NCBI GenBank assembly: GCA_039680225.1
Contig: JBDKTK010000360.1
Span: 1-25,565, forward strand
Length of the DNA: 25,565 nt
From: JBDKTK01 sp039680225
Lineage (GTDB): Bacteria > Desulfobacterota > Syntrophia > Syntrophales > UBA4778
Reading direction: 5' to 3'
The notes below the pieces were generated by a model, which was not told where the DNA came from, did no database searches, and worked only from the letters and a program-made list of their open reading frames with translations. The position numbers and the translations under genes were made by a program. Below are positions 14,786 through 20,886 of the stretch, one piece after another; the first letter of the stretch is position 1; every line of letters starts with the position of its first letter.

Positions 14786-16263
14786 CATTCGGCTGGTTGC
14801 TGAACACCTCTGCCGGCGGGAATCCCCGGCAATGTTATTTCGACAATCATGCCGCCGTCCGGGGTGTTTTCCGCCCTGACGGCGCCGTTATGCATACGGA
14901 TTGCCGATTCGGTTATGGCAAGGCCCAGCCCCGTCCCGCCGGTCTCGCTTCCCCTGCCTTCATCCGCCCGGTAGAAGGGACGGAAAATATTCGCCAGGTC
15001 TTTCTCCGGGACCCCGGCGCCGTGATCGCGAACGGATATGACGGCGCTGTTTTTGTCTTTTTCGGAACGGCGCTCCTGCGCAATTTCAACCGCGCTGTGC
15101 TCAGCCGTATAAGATACTGCATTTCTGATCACGTTCTCAAGGGCCCGGCGCAATATCTCCCGGTCTCCTTCAATCACACACGGCTCGGTCTTGAGGCTGA
15201 TCTGCCGGTTCCTGCTTTTGGCTTCATACTCGGCGTCCGCGGCAATTTCCCGGATCAGTTCTTCCAGGTCCAGCTTTTCAATCTTCAGTCCCGAGGCCCT
15301 CGATTCCATTTTATTATATGCCAGGATCTGTCCGATCATTTCATTGAGCCTGTCGGCCTCCCGGGAAATTCGGTCCAGGTATTTATCGGAATCCGGACTC
15401 GCGCTTTTCCGGCAGAGTTCCAGGGCGACATTGAGCCGGGCCAGGGGCGAGCGCAGCTCATGGGAAACGTCCCTGAGCAGGTTCCTTTGCGAATTCAACA
15501 ATGACTCGATCCGCTCGGCCATATTGTCGAAATCGCGAGCAAGGAGCGAGATCTCATCCTCGCGGCCGCCGAGCTTAGCGCCGACGCGAATCGCCAGGTC
15601 TCCCCGGGCGAACTGCCGGACGGCATTCCCCAGCTTCAGGACCGGCGCAGTCATGTAGCGGGCAAAAATATAGCAAAAGACGCCTGATATGGTCAGGCCC
15701 AGGGCCAGCCTGATCAAAAAGCTGAGAGGCATCCAGTCAGGGGGCGGTCCGGGAGGGCCAAGCAGCGCCAGGGGCCCGGGCGGAGGACCCAGGGGCGGGG
15801 GCCCCGGAGGACGAAATCCGGGAGAGGGTTTCGGGAGCTTCACTGCAAAGATATAAGCCCCCTTTGTTCCGTCGGCCTTCCTGGCGGCGAACAGCATATC
15901 ATCGGACAATTTCGGTTTACCTTCCGGACCGCCTCCTGCCGACAGCGCAAAGTCCTTTATTTCAGCGGGCGGAGTCCTTCCGGTCACCTCGGTCCCCTGC
16001 GAATCGAAAAGAAAGGGCTTCACTCCGGAAAACCGCTCTATCCGGTCCAGGTATTCGATCAGCGGCCGGGGCCCGTCACCTTCGAATATGCGGACAGCTT
16101 CCTGGGAATAGAAGGACAGGGATTTGTCAATGTGGTGGCGCAGGCGGTCTATCATCGGGCCCGACCCCGTGAGCCTGTCCAGAAAAGTCATAGTTGCAAT
16201 AGTGACGATAGTGGTCACCAGAAAGCCAAGATATATTTTGATGAACAATTTATTTTTTATCAT
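14785..16263 (-). CDS. CpxA-like sensor histidine kinase with Pro-rich juxtamembrane segment
   Basis: An inner-membrane sensor kinase of 492 aa. Domains in order: first membrane helix (about 7-28), periplasmic sensor (about 30-178), second helix (about 182-203), HAMP (about 204-256), HisKA with phospho-acceptor His 268 in RDVSHELRSPLARLN, and HATPase with N-box ENVIRNA (376-382), G1 DHGAGVP (413-419) and G2 GGTGLGLAI (442-450). The layout and H-box match the CpxA group. The periplasmic part ends in an unusual Pro/Gly stretch (about 144-178) just before the second helix. The matching OmpR-type regulator is probably the one at 18296-19018, two genes away on the other strand. GTAAA-type boxes lie in its upstream gap. 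The start ATG lacks a strong ribosome site. Confidence 0.92.
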   Translation of the reverse strand: MIKNKLFIKIYLGFLVTTIVTIATMTFLDRLTGSGPMIDRLRHHIDKSLSFYSQEAVRIFEGDGPRPLIEYLDRIERFSGVKPFLFDSQGTEVTGRTPPAEIKDFALSAGGGPEGKPKLSDDMLFAARKADGTKGAYIFAVKLPKPSPGFRPPGPPPLGPPPGPLALLGPPGPPPDWMPLSFLIRLALGLTISGVFCYIFARYMTAPVLKLGNAVRQFARGDLAIRVGAKLGGREDEISLLARDFDNMAERIESLLNSQRNLLRDVSHELRSPLARLNVALELCRKSASPDSDKYLDRISREADRLNEMIGQILAYNKMESRASGLKIEKLDLEELIREIAADAEYEAKSRNRQISLKTEPCVIEGDREILRRALENVIRNAVSYTAEHSAVEIAQERRSEKDKNSAVISVRDHGAGVPEKDLANIFRPFYRADEGRGSETGGTGLGLAITESAIRMHNGAVRAENTPDGGMIVEITLPGIPAGRGVQQPAE

Positions 16264-16309
16264 TAGCCGACTTATACAATGACAAATTTTTGCATGGCCG
16301 AATTTTTTT

Positions 16310-16324
16310 GTAAATATTTGTAAA
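16310..16324 (+). promoter_or_regulatory. CpxR-box-like direct repeat, box 1
   Basis: GTAAA-TATTT-GTAAA: two exact pentamers with 5-bp spacing, matching the known CpxR consensus GTAAA-N(4-8)-GTAAA. It lies 47 bp upstream of the kinase start. The whole 474-bp gap 16264-16737 contains GTAAA seven times on the + strand (16310, 16320, 16421, 16431, 16448, 16492, 16518) and once on the - strand (16352-16356). About one would be expected by chance. Confidence 0.6.
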
Positions 16325-16335
16325 CCGGTTTTCCG

Positions 16336-16367
16336 GACAGGCCTGTCTTGATTTACGGCAAGACAGG
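16336..16367. repeat. nested palindromes built on GACAGG/CCTGTC
   Basis: GACAGGCCTGTC (16336-16347) is a perfect 12-bp palindrome. It overlaps a second inverted repeat, CCTGTCTTG (16342-16350) with CAAGACAGG (16359-16367), whose 8-nt loop contains a TTTAC pentamer. The middle CCTGTC arm can pair either way, giving two alternative hairpins. It lies between the two direct-repeat boxes in the control region. Confidence 0.5.
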
Positions 16368-16420
16368 AAAATTATTCCCGGCCGCCCGACATTTTCGAGC
16401 AATTCCCCGGAGGTGCAATT

Positions 16421-16435
16421 GTAAAAAAATGTAAA
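16421..16435 (+). promoter_or_regulatory. CpxR-box-like direct repeat, box 2
   Basis: GTAAA-AAAAT-GTAAA, again two exact pentamers with 5-bp spacing. A further GTAAA follows at 16448-16452. It lies about 300 bp before the repeat-protein gene and 158 bp from the kinase start, so it could serve either direction. Confidence 0.6.
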
Positions 16436-16737
16436 CGAGAGCTTAATGTAAATCACGCCTGCCTGCTCCGTTCCATGCCGGGCAAAGCCCCGTAAAGATG
16501 CCGGGAACTTCTGAATTGTAAACTTTTATTAAGACGGCCTGCCCCGGGCCATTCAGCCCGGAATCCGGCATACCGGTTGCTTCGATTTTCCAGGAGCATG
16601 CAACTCGGATTTATCAGGATTTTTGTTTCATGTCAGTTCTTTTCAGCGAGACGGGAAGGAGGCGGACAGCGGATAACAATCTGCGGGTTACTTATTCAGA
16701 ACGGATTCAGAAATAAAAAACATGAAGGGAGGTCATC

Positions 16738-17496
16738 ATGTCAATATCCGGAATATCTTCCAATACTTATCTTTATGAGCTCTACTTCAGCCAAAACAGT
16801 TCCACATCAAGCAGCCGGGACACGGCCCAATTCAAACAGGACAAAGGCTCTGACCCGCTCAAGGCCGATCTGGTCCAATTGTGGCAGGCCCTGCAATCCG
16901 GCAACCTGACCAATGCTCAAAGCATATTTTCCCAACTGCAAAGCGATGTCCAGGCCCTCGGAAGTGATGCTCCTGTTCAGGCCGCAACAGGGGTCGAGCC
17001 GGCCGATTCCACAGGGACAAATCCGCTGGCCAATGACTTCAGCGCATTGGGAAGCGCTCTCGAGTCAGAGGATGTTGAAAGCGCCCAGGAAATCCTTGCA
17101 ACGATCATGCAGCATATGCAGCCGCCGGGCGGCAGCCCGCCTTCTGCATCAGGCCCGGAGGACGGCTCCGATACGATAACCGACGAGTTGAACGCGCTTG
17201 GGCAGGCCCTCCTCTCGGGCGACCTGGCCGGCGCCCAAAGCATATTCACCCAATTGCAAAGCGACATCCAGGCGATCGGCGCAGGCGACAATGACACGAC
17301 TGTCCAGGACACAACAGGGACCGTGTCGGCAGGTTCGGATTCAACAAATCCGCTGGCCGGCGATTTCAGCGCACTTGAAGACGCCCTTGAATCAAATGAC
17401 ATCACGAGCGCCAAAGAGTACCTGTTGAAAATAATACAGCACCTCCTGCCGCCGGGCGGGCCTGACATGTCGAGCCAATTGGATATTTTGACCTGA
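16738..17496 (+). CDS. unrecognised protein of two tandem A-B helical repeat units
   Basis: A 252-aa acidic protein with no cysteine, signal peptide or membrane helix; no family is recognised. The body is an internal duplication. Segment A (about 40-75) and A' (147-182) share ALxSGxLxxAQSIFxQLQSD. Segment B (about 94-131) and B' (203-240) share TNPLAxDFSALxxALESxD and an ILxxIxQHxxPPGG end. A and B also resemble each other (AL-x-S-x-D/N-x-x-x-AQ), suggesting four helical hairpins. Ser/Gly/Thr/Asp-rich linkers join them. The ATG has an AAGGGAGG site 7 bp upstream. It lies between the CpxA-like kinase (divergent) and the Spy-like gene, behind the GTAAA box cluster, so it may belong to that stress response (inference). 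Confidence 0.8.
   Translation: MSISGISSNTYLYELYFSQNSSTSSSRDTAQFKQDKGSDPLKADLVQLWQALQSGNLTNAQSIFSQLQSDVQALGSDAPVQAATGVEPADSTGTNPLANDFSALGSALESEDVESAQEILATIMQHMQPPGGSPPSASGPEDGSDTITDELNALGQALLSGDLAGAQSIFTQLQSDIQAIGAGDNDTTVQDTTGTVSAGSDSTNPLAGDFSALEDALESNDITSAKEYLLKIIQHLLPPGGPDMSSQLDILT
16855..17457 (+). repeat. intragenic tandem duplication, two units of about 280-325 bp
   Basis: Unit 1 is about 16855-17130 and unit 2 about 17176-17457. They are still similar at DNA level: CAAAGCATATT..CCCAA and CAAAGCGA in the A segments, and AATCCGCTGGCC in the B segments. The protein spacing between equivalent residues is 106 for A and 109 for B, so the duplication covered the whole A-B block and then diverged. 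Confidence 0.8.
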
Positions 17497-17620
17497 ATTA
17501 TTCTTCACCTCAAAAAACGGCCCGGGAAAACCGCCCATGAGTGTCAATCGATGCGCGTTTTTTTCCAGGCCTTATTTTTACTCCCGTTTTCAGCATCACA
17601 TCTCCAGGCCCCTTGTCAAG

Positions 17621-17635
17621 TTTACAAGTCTTAAC
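17621..17635 (-). promoter_or_regulatory. CpxR-box-like site before the Spy-like gene
   Basis: On the - strand the site reads GTTAA-GACTT-GTAAA, a one-mismatch version of the two-pentamer box with the same 5-bp spacing. It is also embedded in a CAAGT/ACTTG inverted repeat. It ends 60 bp before the Spy-like start codon. Confidence 0.5.
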
Positions 17636-17695
17636 TTGTAGATTCCTCTTCAAGTCAATAGGCTTGGGGCACTGATAATGAAAGGAGCATGGAGC

Positions 17696-18211
17696 ATGAA
17701 AAAGCTATGCTTGCTTATTGCGGTTATTTTGCTGGCCGCATTTCCCATTAATTCAACCGCTTTCGAAGATAAGGATCTTTTCCCGCCGCCCGGGAATCCC
17801 CCCCGTATGCTGCCTGGAAAAGGCCCCGGCATGATGACGCTGCCGGAACTGAACCTCACCGGAGAGCAGAAAGCAAAGCTCCACGAACTCAGAATAGAGT
17901 TTCTAAAGGCCTCAAAGCCGGTAATGGACAAAATAATATGTAAGCGCGGCGATTATGGGCTGCTCTGGCTTGAGAAGAACCCCGATCCCGGCAAGATCAC
18001 GGCCGTCCAGAAAGAGATAATGGGGCTGGAGAGCACACTTTTCGAACTGGAACTGAAACACCGCTTTTCCATTCTCAGGATCTTAAAGCCTGAACAGCAG
18101 GAGATCCTCAGGTTACATTTCAGCTTTCATAGTGGTTTTCCACCCCCACCCCATGGCAGGGAAGGTATGCCCCCAATTCCCTTTCATCCTCCCTGCCATG
18201 GGCCTTATTAA
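17696..18211 (+). CDS. Spy/CpxP-like periplasmic protein with Pro/His-rich tail
   Basis: A 171-aa exported protein resembling Spy/CpxP-type periplasmic chaperones and metal-stress sensors. A Sec signal peptide (about 1-22, ending NSTAF) is followed by a Pro/Gly-rich stretch. Then comes the helical LTxxQ core: LNLTGEQKAKLHELRIEF (about 53-70) and a second, weaker copy ILKPEQQEILRL (about 132-143), as in the Spy family. The C-terminal tail is unusual, rich in Pro and His with one Cys (FPPPPHGREG ... FHPPCHGPY), and could bind metal. An upstream ATG at 17678 is in frame, but 17696 has the AAAGGAG site at the right distance. The box upstream and the regulator downstream suggest Cpx-type control. 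Confidence 0.8.
   Translation: MKKLCLLIAVILLAAFPINSTAFEDKDLFPPPGNPPRMLPGKGPGMMTLPELNLTGEQKAKLHELRIEFLKASKPVMDKIICKRGDYGLLWLEKNPDPGKITAVQKEIMGLESTLFELELKHRFSILRILKPEQQEILRLHFSFHSGFPPPPHGREGMPPIPFHPPCHGPY
18150..18202. repeat. 13-bp perfect inverted repeat inside the 3' end of the Spy-like gene
   Basis: CCCATGGCAGGGA (18150-18162) and TCCCTGCCATGGG (18190-18202) can form a 13-bp stem around a 27-nt loop, ending 9 bp before the stop codon end. A separate perfect palindrome AGGGCCGGCCCT follows at 18214-18225. There is no T run, so this is not a standard terminator. It could protect the upstream mRNA or limit read-through into the regulator gene. Confidence 0.6.
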
Positions 18212-18224
18212 GGAGGGCCGGCCC

Positions 18225-18239
18225 TTAACAATTCTTTAC
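18225..18239 (-). promoter_or_regulatory. CpxR-box-like site before the response regulator
   Basis: On the - strand this reads GTAAA-GAATT-GTTAA, one mismatch from the paired-pentamer consensus and again with 5-bp spacing. It lies 56 bp before the preferred start of the regulator gene and touches the palindrome at 18214-18225. It would fit autoregulation. Confidence 0.5.
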
Positions 18240-18295
18240 AATCCCTAGCAGGGATCATATGATACGTGTGTGAAATCAAAAAATATGGCACCGGT

Positions 18296-19018
18296 ATGGA
18301 TTTCTCCGACAGCATATTGATTATAGACGATGATAAAGACCTCTGTTCTCTTCTCGAAGAGTTTTTACGGCCGGAAGGTTTTGAAATTGAAACGGCTTAC
18401 GACGGGCATGAAGGCATTGAAAAAGCCCTAAGCAGGAGGTACAGCCTCATTGTCCTCGACGTCATGCTTCCCGGAAAGCTTGACGGCCTGGCGGTCCTGG
18501 AACAGATCCGGCAGAAATTAAGCATACCCGTATTAATGCTTTCGGCAAAGGGAGAGGACATTGACCGGATAACGGGGCTTGAAATGGGGGCCGACGATTA
18601 TCTGCCCAAGCCTTTCAATGCCCGGGAACTCCTGGCCCGTATCCGGACGATCCTGCGGCGCTCCAAATCGAATTCGATGAAAGGATTGAATACTTTCAAA
18701 TATGTTCTGGGCGACCTGGAGCTGATCTATGGAAGCCGCAAAGTCATCTGCTCCAACGAACCAATCGAACTGACGTCCATGGAGTTTGATCTGCTGGAGT
18801 TCCTGGTCCGCAACGCCGGCAGAGTGGTCCCCAGGGACGAGCTGGCGAAAAAAGTGATGGAACGCAACCTGACGCCGTACGACAGGAGCATAGACGTCCA
18901 CGTCAGCAGGCTGAGGAAAAAACTCGGAAGTGCGGACAACGGCGGAAACGAAAGGATAAAGGCCGTAAGAGGCACCGGCTATATCTATACAATCCCGCTG
19001 ACGGCCGAAAGCAAATAG
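18296..19018 (+). CDS. OmpR/CpxR-type response regulator
   Basis: A DNA-binding response regulator of 240 aa. The receiver domain (1-120 or so) has the acidic pocket IIDDDKD (D11-D13), phospho-acceptor D55 in LIVLDVMLPG, the Thr/Ser switch in MLSAKG and K105 in YLPKPF. The C-terminal winged helix (about 140-235) shows LTSMEFDLLEFLVRNAGRVVPRDELA and YDRSIDVHVSRLRKKLG with GTGYIY, typical of the OmpR/PhoB class. A GTG at 18266 would add 10 residues; the ATG at 18296 matches the family N terminus better, though neither has a strong ribosome site. The likely partner is the CpxA-like kinase at 14785-16263. It ends at a strong terminator. Confidence 0.92.
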   Translation: MDFSDSILIIDDDKDLCSLLEEFLRPEGFEIETAYDGHEGIEKALSRRYSLIVLDVMLPGKLDGLAVLEQIRQKLSIPVLMLSAKGEDIDRITGLEMGADDYLPKPFNARELLARIRTILRRSKSNSMKGLNTFKYVLGDLELIYGSRKVICSNEPIELTSMEFDLLEFLVRNAGRVVPRDELAKKVMERNLTPYDRSIDVHVSRLRKKLGSADNGGNERIKAVRGTGYIYTIPLTAESK

Positions 19019-19041
19019 CGCCCTCGGTTTTAAACCATTCG

Positions 19042-19073
19042 AAAAAGGCAGAGCCGCACGACTCTGCCTTTCA
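19042..19073 (+). terminator. rho-independent terminator after the response regulator
   Basis: A perfect 10-bp stem pairs AAAGGCAGAG with CTCTGCCTTT around an 8-nt loop. The rest of the 295-bp gap 19019-19313 is AT-rich with no other structure seen. Confidence 0.8.
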
Positions 19074-19313
19074 TATTTCATGTGATTTGATGCATTCTTC
19101 ATCAGACTTCCTTCTGAAAATGAAAAGCAATCCGGGTGAAAGAGCCTGAAACAATGCCATGATTGCCTGTAATGCATTGCCTGCATCTTCGAACAAGTTC
19201 TCTTAAATACCGTTTTCCTTTTGAATTATTGATATTGCCGTAAAGATTAAAATATTAATGCCGATAATAACCTGTCATCAAGATTTTTGGATTTAACTGA
19301 GTAAATCGAACAT

Positions 19314-20618
19314 ATGCGCCCCTTTCAACCTCAAGCAACTGCCAATAAAAAGCAGTCCAAAAATGAATTAATGCTGAGCGAAGAGCGGTTCTACAAGGCT
19401 TTTCGATCGAGTCCGGCGCCGACATTCATAAGCACTCCTTCCGAGGGGCGCTATATCGATGTAAACGAAAGCGGTCTGCGCCTGCTGGGCTATTCCCGCG
19501 ATGAATTGATCGGCCGCACCGTCCGGGATTTGCGCGTATGGAAAGATCCCGGAACTCGCGACCTGTTCGTGCAGAAATTGCTGAAAAGGGGTTCGCTTGG
19601 CGAGGAGCCGATCCGGCTCCGCACCAAGTACGGTGAAATCAAGGAGGTCCTGTGGTCTTGTGAGATCATCACCCTCAACGATGAAAAAGCGGTGCTCTCG
19701 TTCCTGTTCGATATCTCCGAGCGCAGGAAAATGGAAGAGGCGCTGCGGGAGTCCGAGCAGCGGCTGGCCGATATAATTGATTTCCTGCCGGACGCGACAT
19801 TCGCCATAAACCTCCAGGGCAGAGTGATCGCCTGGAACCGGGCAATCGCGGATATGACAGGCGCCCAAACCGATGATATGCTTGGGAAAGGCAACCATGA
19901 GTACGCACTGCCTTTTTACAGGAAAAGAAGGCCTATGCTGATCGATTTCGTTCTGAAACCGAACAGGACAATCGAGAAGGGATATGACTTCATCATCAGG
20001 GCACACGGCCGCCTCAGAATTGCTGAGGCATGGGTCTGCACGAACGGGAAAAAGGCCTATCTCTGGGGAAAGGCAAGCCCCCTTTATGACAGCAAGGGGA
20101 AAATCGCCGGAGCAATTGAATCGGTCAGGGATATAACCGACCGGAAGCGGTTCGAGGACGCTATCAGGAAGAGAGAAGCGGAGCTGGAGACCAAGGCCCG
20201 CGAGCTGGAAGACATGAACGCCGCTCTAAGGGTCCTCCTCAAACAAAGGGAAAACGACCGCAAAGAGGTTGAACAAAAAATCCTGTCCAATGTCAAATTC
20301 CTTATTTCGCCTAATATCGAGAGGTTGAAATCGAAATTGAAATCCGAAAAGGATCATCATTATATCAGCGCCCTGGAATCCAGCTTAAATGACATGATAT
20401 CCCCCTTTGCCCGGACACTTTCAACGAGGTATTCCAATCTGACAAACAGAGAAATCCAGGTTTCCAATCTGATCAGGGAGGGAAAGACCACCAAAGAAAT
20501 TGCCGGATTCCTGAGAATTTCGGAGAGCGCCGTCAACATGCACCGGTACCGCGTCAGGCAGAAACTGGGCATTGCCAAAGGGCACAGCCTTAGCGCTTTT
20601 TTGTCCAATCTGGCCTGA
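19314..20618 (+). CDS. PAS-PAS-LuxR transcriptional regulator
   Basis: A 434-aa soluble one-component regulator. PAS 1 (about 20-145) contains YIDVNESGLRLLGYSRDELIG and ends at FDISERRKMEE. PAS 2 (about 150-275) contains LPDATFAINLQGRVIAWNRA and the distinctive GKGNHEYALPFY. A charged coiled coil follows (about 275-335), then a LuxR/GerE helix-turn-helix near the end: LTNREIQVSNLIREGKTTKEIAGFLRISESAVNMHRYRVRQKLGI. There is no kinase or receiver domain, so ligand or redox sensing probably acts directly on DNA binding. The start at 19314 lacks a clear ribosome site; the ATG at 19371 is an alternative. It lies just ahead of the paralogous hybrid kinase. Confidence 0.88.
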   Translation: MRPFQPQATANKKQSKNELMLSEERFYKAFRSSPAPTFISTPSEGRYIDVNESGLRLLGYSRDELIGRTVRDLRVWKDPGTRDLFVQKLLKRGSLGEEPIRLRTKYGEIKEVLWSCEIITLNDEKAVLSFLFDISERRKMEEALRESEQRLADIIDFLPDATFAINLQGRVIAWNRAIADMTGAQTDDMLGKGNHEYALPFYRKRRPMLIDFVLKPNRTIEKGYDFIIRAHGRLRIAEAWVCTNGKKAYLWGKASPLYDSKGKIAGAIESVRDITDRKRFEDAIRKREAELETKARELEDMNAALRVLLKQRENDRKEVEQKILSNVKFLISPNIERLKSKLKSEKDHHYISALESSLNDMISPFARTLSTRYSNLTNREIQVSNLIREGKTTKEIAGFLRISESAVNMHRYRVRQKLGIAKGHSLSAFLSNLA

Positions 20619-20621
20619 AAA

Positions 20622-20645
20622 ATAACAATTTTTGTTATATTTTCT
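20622..20645 (+). terminator. weak AT-rich hairpin after the PAS-LuxR gene
   Basis: ATAACAA and TTGTTAT (loop TTT) form a 7-bp stem followed by ATTTTC, 4 bp after the stop codon. The stem is AT-only apart from one G-C pair, so termination would be inefficient. Confidence 0.4.
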
Positions 20646-20886
20646 GCAAATCATTTAATATTGTCAGTTCATTATCTCCTGTGTAAATTCCCTTTGCGCA
20701 AATTTGTAATTGCGTGAAAACACCCGTTGGTGGACCTCTGTTCTGTTCCCGTCAATCATCGATTCTTCTCTGCCATCCTGGATCGAATCAAAGTCCCGGA
20801 TAAAAATTACCGGTCTGAACAGAGGCCCCTTTACTGTGCAATTGCGGATGAAACATTCGGCCGGGAGCGTCGGCACAAGAGAGGAT

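Noticed and set aside
20710..20886. N-terminal extension of the hybrid kinase from a TTG codon
   Set aside because: The extension lacks coding bias and a ribosome site, and the recognisable protein begins after 20887.
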